From positions 220,038,172-220,102,171 of the forward strand of contig CM056997.1 of assembly GCA_029891345.1 (NCBI GenBank): a DNA stretch of 64,000 nt, given 5' to 3'. Of the stretch, positions 60,440-64,000 are shown piece by piece (within the stretch, counting starts at the first letter, position 1; each line of letters starts with the position of its first letter). Origin of the DNA: Dryococelus australis. Lineage: Eukaryota; Arthropoda; Insecta; Phasmatodea; Phasmatidae. The notes under the pieces were generated by a model. It ran no database searches. It was not told the DNA's origin and worked only from the letters and a program-made list of their open reading frames with translations. Both the position numbers and the translations under genes were made by a program.

Positions 60440-61490
60440 AATAGCTTTAATGAAAATACAAAACGCGATACATACGTCGCTGTTCATATTCATGCAGATG
60501 CAGCAATATATACACGCTCACACTTTGACCAAAGTTAACCTTACACTGGAATTTACGATGTACACAAACAAATATTATTCACTTACTACAAAAGTGTGGA
60601 AAGTGCGGCATTTTTCAGGCCACGTGCATTTCAATAATTATATTAATGGTTTACAAAACACGCAAACTTACTGTTGTAACCTCTTAATGAACACCGTGTT
60701 TTTCTGTGGCAATCCTTGCGAGTTTACTTCACTAAAATCACGTTTGTTCGTCACTAGCACTAAATACTTTATTTGCAAAATCATTAAGTAAAATCAACAC
60801 TGTGCATGTTTCCTGATACAAACAAACGTAAACTTATATACGGTAATTATATTGGTGTCACTTCACTGTGGAAGGCGGTTAGGAAGATGGCGGAACGAGC
60901 AGTTTTAATGATGTTGCGATTAATATTACATTTCACTAAACAAAACACACTACAATGGTACCTACAACGAACTATGTTTGGTAAAAGCAAATAAAAAATA
61001 ATTACGTCCCGTTTAAATACTCCCACAACACCAATACTATACTCTTATAATAAACACGATGAGAAAGAAAAGTGCATGCACAACTGCCTTCACCGGGCTG
61101 GAAACATAAATATGGCTAGTTATTGGCTGGAAACGTTTACTGTTTGTATATGTCGACATACTTTGTCATAAATGCTGAACGTGTTTTTTAAGCCCGGTTA
61201 CTAAAAGCCAAGAAAATTTAATATTGCTTTAGAAACATAATTTAAACCATAAATGTTGTAAGTATAATTAAGATTTTAAATTACAACTATTAGTACAAAG
61301 TATTATTTTCTTCCAAAACCGTCATCAAAATAGCAAACCTAACAACACGGATCCCGCAGCAGTTCACCAGCTGATACAATACTGTAGGAGGGAGAGCATT
61401 TACTGTTTATATAATGTGTAGGTTGGTCACATTGTCTGTCAAATTTGAGACCACTTATATGAAGTGGACAATATCAGTAGTTTCGCAGTA
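60440..61490 (+). repeat. Dispersed repeat, copy 2 (partner at 15.1-16.06 kb)
   Basis: Same order and orientation as copy 1: GTGCATTTCAATAATTAT, TTTACAAAACACGC, GCAATCCTTG, TTACTTCACTAAAAT, AACCATAAATGTTGTAAG and GTGTAGGTTGGTCACATTGT. Non-coding. Confidence 0.65.
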
Positions 61491-61829
61491 TTCCTACTTG
61501 CACATCACATCATGTGCAGACGTGTTGGGAAGATAGACAATGCGCCGCAGAGCTATGATAAACAGCAGCGTGCGTGACGTATTTGACATCCAGTTACTAG
61601 ACATTTGCATGAACAACCAGCGTAAAAACTATTGTTACTGGAAATCTTAGGTGACGGGTCCGAAATATACTTTGATCGACGCAACATCCAATAAACGATA
61701 CAAGTTGTTAGCTTTATCATGATTTATATAGGAGTTTTGCCGGGACTACTGAAAATTATCTGTCGATACAGTTTATCAGTACATGTATTTTTGTTTGGAT
61801 GATAATATGAAACAAAAAAATTAAGATTT

Positions 61830-62295
61830 TACGTTATATCTCAAAAACTATCAAAGCAATTCTCACATATTTGGTATGTAGGTTTATTTGGTATACTGCT
61901 ATACCATTTTACCTATTTCGACCAAATTTCGTATGATGAAAGTATCTATTGCAAGCATCATGTATGCCTATGTGTAGCCATTTTGTAAAGTAGCACTAAA
62001 TGAATAAATAAAGTTTTTATGTAATATTTTGTGAAAACAATCTTCAGCTTCCTACCAAATTTTGCAAACAAATAGCACTGCAGCAGGTGTTGTAAAATGG
62101 TATGTTTTAAGTAGTTCAAACACTTATTTCCAAAATGGTGGCTATATAAATATTTTAGCTCACTATATTTTATTGACGAAACAAATTCCAACTTTACTTT
62201 ATATGCTGGCAGTATCAATTGCAACCATCAAGTTTGTCTATATAGAGCCTCATTTCTCTGCTATTTTATAAGTTGGCCCCACAGTAAATATTAAG
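61830..62295 (-). repeat. Partial array (about 1.5 units) of the ~290 bp unit family
   Basis: Same orientation as 5420-7440. Blocks ATATCTCAAAAACTATC, TTTGGTATACTG, GTAGCCATTTTGTAAAGTAG, TTTGCAAACAAATAGCACTG and CACTTATTTCCAAAATGGTG occur in family order. Confidence 0.65.
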
Positions 62296-62304
62296 TTTTT
62301 ATTA

Positions 62305-63000
62305 GGGATGGGCTGATACCACATTTTGCGGATACTAAAGATACCGATTCTCAACTGCCGATGCCGCTGATTACCACGTGCCGATACCAGTTTTGATGAG
62401 CACAATCATAATTCCCAATCCCCAATATTTGGAAATACTTTTTACTACTTAAATTTAATTATTCAGTTTTCTGAACTCTTTAAGCACTTTGTATTAGGTG
62501 TCTACAGCATATAAATGAAATAAAACACTAATTTTAATAATAAATGATAAGGTAGGCAATTTAACTGGGCAACTAAGTCAAGGAAAAAATGTTACCACTT
62601 AATTCAATATTAATTATTAATTACAAACTGAGTTCATTAAAGTCAACCTTTAAATCTTCAGGCAATCTGATGCGGACTTGGATATTATATCTGAGATATA
62701 ACATATATAACCTCAACATGCATGTTTGATTAAAACCAACAGCCTAAAGATGTCATTGAAAATAATTTTTTGAAATCAATTTAATATAAAATATTCACTT
62801 AAAATTGAGGGAATTTTTTATATTTATATTAATATTTTTGCTTGGTATTCCTTCATCGGCCGAGGCATACTTAATCCCGTGGTTAATATGACAACTGATA
62901 CATTTGCCACAATTTTTGCCATTTATTTCTTTCAGAGTCTTATTCGGACCTTTACCTCTCTAACCAAAACCGCAGCAGACAGTTTCCAATAAGAACTACG
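62305..63000 (-). pseudogene. Possible hAT-type element fragment
   Basis: GGGATGGGCTGATACC at 62309 followed by repeated CCGAT(A/G)CC motifs resembles ends of some animal hAT elements. On the minus strand near 62960-62860 a short stretch with CGKCISC then HINHG could be a decayed BED-type finger. Both signals are weak and no catalytic domain is visible. Confidence 0.25.
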
Positions 63001-63121
63001 CCCATCAATATCTTGTGTGTTTGCTTCCACTCATCACTTTCAATAACAACAGTGTTTTCATTGCCGCCAACCTACGAGTGCAGTAAACACATAAGAACAG
63101 GGCCACTTTCCATTACTTTCG

Positions 63122-63970
63122 TCACTGGTCAGTAATTTCAGTAGCGTCAGCTATTGTTCCGATACTGCTGAAGGCACAGATGGCCACTGTTGGTCGCATC
63201 TGAGATGTACCCTGTGTGAGGCTACAATCGTTACTGAGATCACGTATACTGCTGAAGACACCGATGGCCACTGTTGGTCGCATCTGAGATGTACCCTGTG
63301 CGAGGCTACAATCGTTACTGAGATCACGTATACTGCTGAAGACACCGATGGCCACTGTTGGTCGCATCTGAGATGTACCCTGTGCGAGGCTACAATTGTT
63401 ACTGAGATCACGTATACTGCTGAAGACACCGATGGCCACAGTTGGTCGCATCTGAGATGTACCCTGTGTGAGGCTACACTCGTTACTGAGATCACGTATA
63501 CTGCTGAAGACACCGATGGCCACTGTTGGTCGCATCTGAGATGTACCCTGTGCGAGGCTACAATCGTTACTGAGATCACGTATACTGCTGAAGACACCGA
63601 TGGCCACTGTTGGTCGCATCTGAGATGTACCCTGTGCGAGGCTACAATTGTTACTGAGATCACGTATACTGCTGAAGACACCGATGGCCACAGTTGGTCG
63701 CATCTGAGATGTACCCTGTGTGAGGCTACACTCGTTACTGAGATCACGTATACTGCTGAAGACACCGATGGCCACTGTTGGTCGCATCTGAGATGTACCC
63801 TGTGCGAGGCTACAATCGTTACTGAGATCACGTATACTGCTGAAGACACCGATGGCCACTGTTGGTCGCATCTGAGATGTACCCTGTGCGAGGCTACAAT
63901 CGTTACGGAGATTGCTGATTTTTCTGCTGTTTAAATCGTCAGTGTATCCTAGGTTTGGTGGGTAGTTCAA
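63122..63970 (-). CDS. Hypothetical 282-residue repeat protein across the 84 bp minisatellite
   Basis: An open minus-strand frame from ATG (63970) to a stop at 63122. A short leader (MNYPPNLGYTDDLNSRK) is followed by nine 28-residue repeats such as NDCSLAQGTSQMRPTVAIG, with N-D/E/N-C variation at the start of each. Because 84 is a multiple of three, a second minus-strand frame (63849-63151) is also open, so length alone is not evidence of coding. No signal peptide, membrane segment or known domain is seen. I regard translation as unproven. Confidence 0.2.
   Translation of the reverse strand: MNYPPNLGYTDDLNSRKISNLRNDCSLAQGTSQMRPTVAIGVFSSIRDLSNDCSLAQGTSQMRPTVAIGVFSSIRDLSNECSLTQGTSQMRPTVAIGVFSSIRDLSNNCSLAQGTSQMRPTVAIGVFSSIRDLSNDCSLAQGTSQMRPTVAIGVFSSIRDLSNECSLTQGTSQMRPTVAIGVFSSIRDLSNNCSLAQGTSQMRPTVAIGVFSSIRDLSNDCSLAQGTSQMRPTVAIGVFSSIRDLSNDCSLTQGTSQMRPTVAICAFSSIGTIADATEITDQ
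63160..63918. repeat. 84 bp minisatellite, 9 units, with three-unit higher-order pattern
   Basis: TACTGCTGAAG starts at 63163, 63247, 63331 and every 84 bp to 63835. Variant bases (GTGTGAGG or GTGCGAGG; CAATCG, CAATTG or CACTCG; CACTGTTGG or CACAGTTGG) define three unit types ordered on the plus strand as A', A, C, B, A, C, B, A, A, so a C-B-A block of 252 bp is repeated. Confidence 0.96.
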
Positions 63971-64000
63971 GTCATGTTCGAGGAAATTATATTCATGGAT

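Noticed and set aside
63160-63918. CRISPR array
   Set aside because: Units are contiguous 84 bp tandem repeats without unique spacers, and the genome is eukaryotic.

Overview
The window is eukaryotic: spliced coding exons with GT-AG introns, AT-rich gene-poor DNA, long microsatellites and many decayed transposons. The repertoire (Ty3/gypsy, piggyBac, pogo/Tigger and CGGBP1-like hAT transposases) and a BSDC1-like host gene suggest a metazoan with a large repeat-rich genome, most likely an arthropod. The species cannot be fixed from sequence alone. I see no bacterial genes, rRNA, genuine tRNA gene or CRISPR array.

Host gene: two + strand exons (17249-17384 and 23011-23298) join in phase and encode the end of a BSD domain plus the following acidic/Glu-rich segment of a BSDC1-like protein. 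Their 5.6 kb intron holds a dead pogo/Tigger transposase (17926-19362, minus) and a dead CGGBP1-like hAT transposase (20735-22060, minus). Upstream and terminal exons were not found.

Left part (1-16 kb): a 5'-truncated Ty3/gypsy pol (520-3024, +) carries an OTU-protease-like domain between RNase H and integrase, with Ser where the OTU catalytic Cys is expected. Next come a 27-base C tract, an array of degenerate ~290 bp units (5.4-7.4 kb), a compound microsatellite, a piggyBac transposase relic (8.5-9.7 kb, minus), and a second array (12.4-15.06 kb) in the opposite orientation to the first. A third array lies at 24.5-26.7 kb. The second and third arrays share a flank with a tRNA-like SINE head. 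Part of the same unit recurs at 61.8-62.3 kb.

Middle (27-50 kb): a small minus-strand unit bounded by two copies of an LTR-like repeat (27.1-29.6 kb; third copy near 39.2 kb); a complete but internally deleted minus-strand Ty3/gypsy element with ~1.9 kb LTRs (29876-37682); a 54 bp minisatellite; a perfect 13 bp hairpin; and a second, unrelated minus-strand Ty3/gypsy element (about 40.3-49.8 kb) into which a non-autonomous pogo-type element (42304-44222) has inserted.

Right part (50-64 kb): a 46 bp x 14 minisatellite, ~400 bp of CT-rich microsatellite, a solo LTR of the 29.9-37.7 kb family flanked by a 4 bp duplication, a second copy of the pogo-type element (57870 to about 58930), a second copy of the 15-16 kb dispersed repeat, and an 84 bp x 9 minisatellite with three-unit higher-order order, open in two minus-strand frames. 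Apart from the BSDC1-like exons, nearly everything recognisable is transposon-derived and broken.
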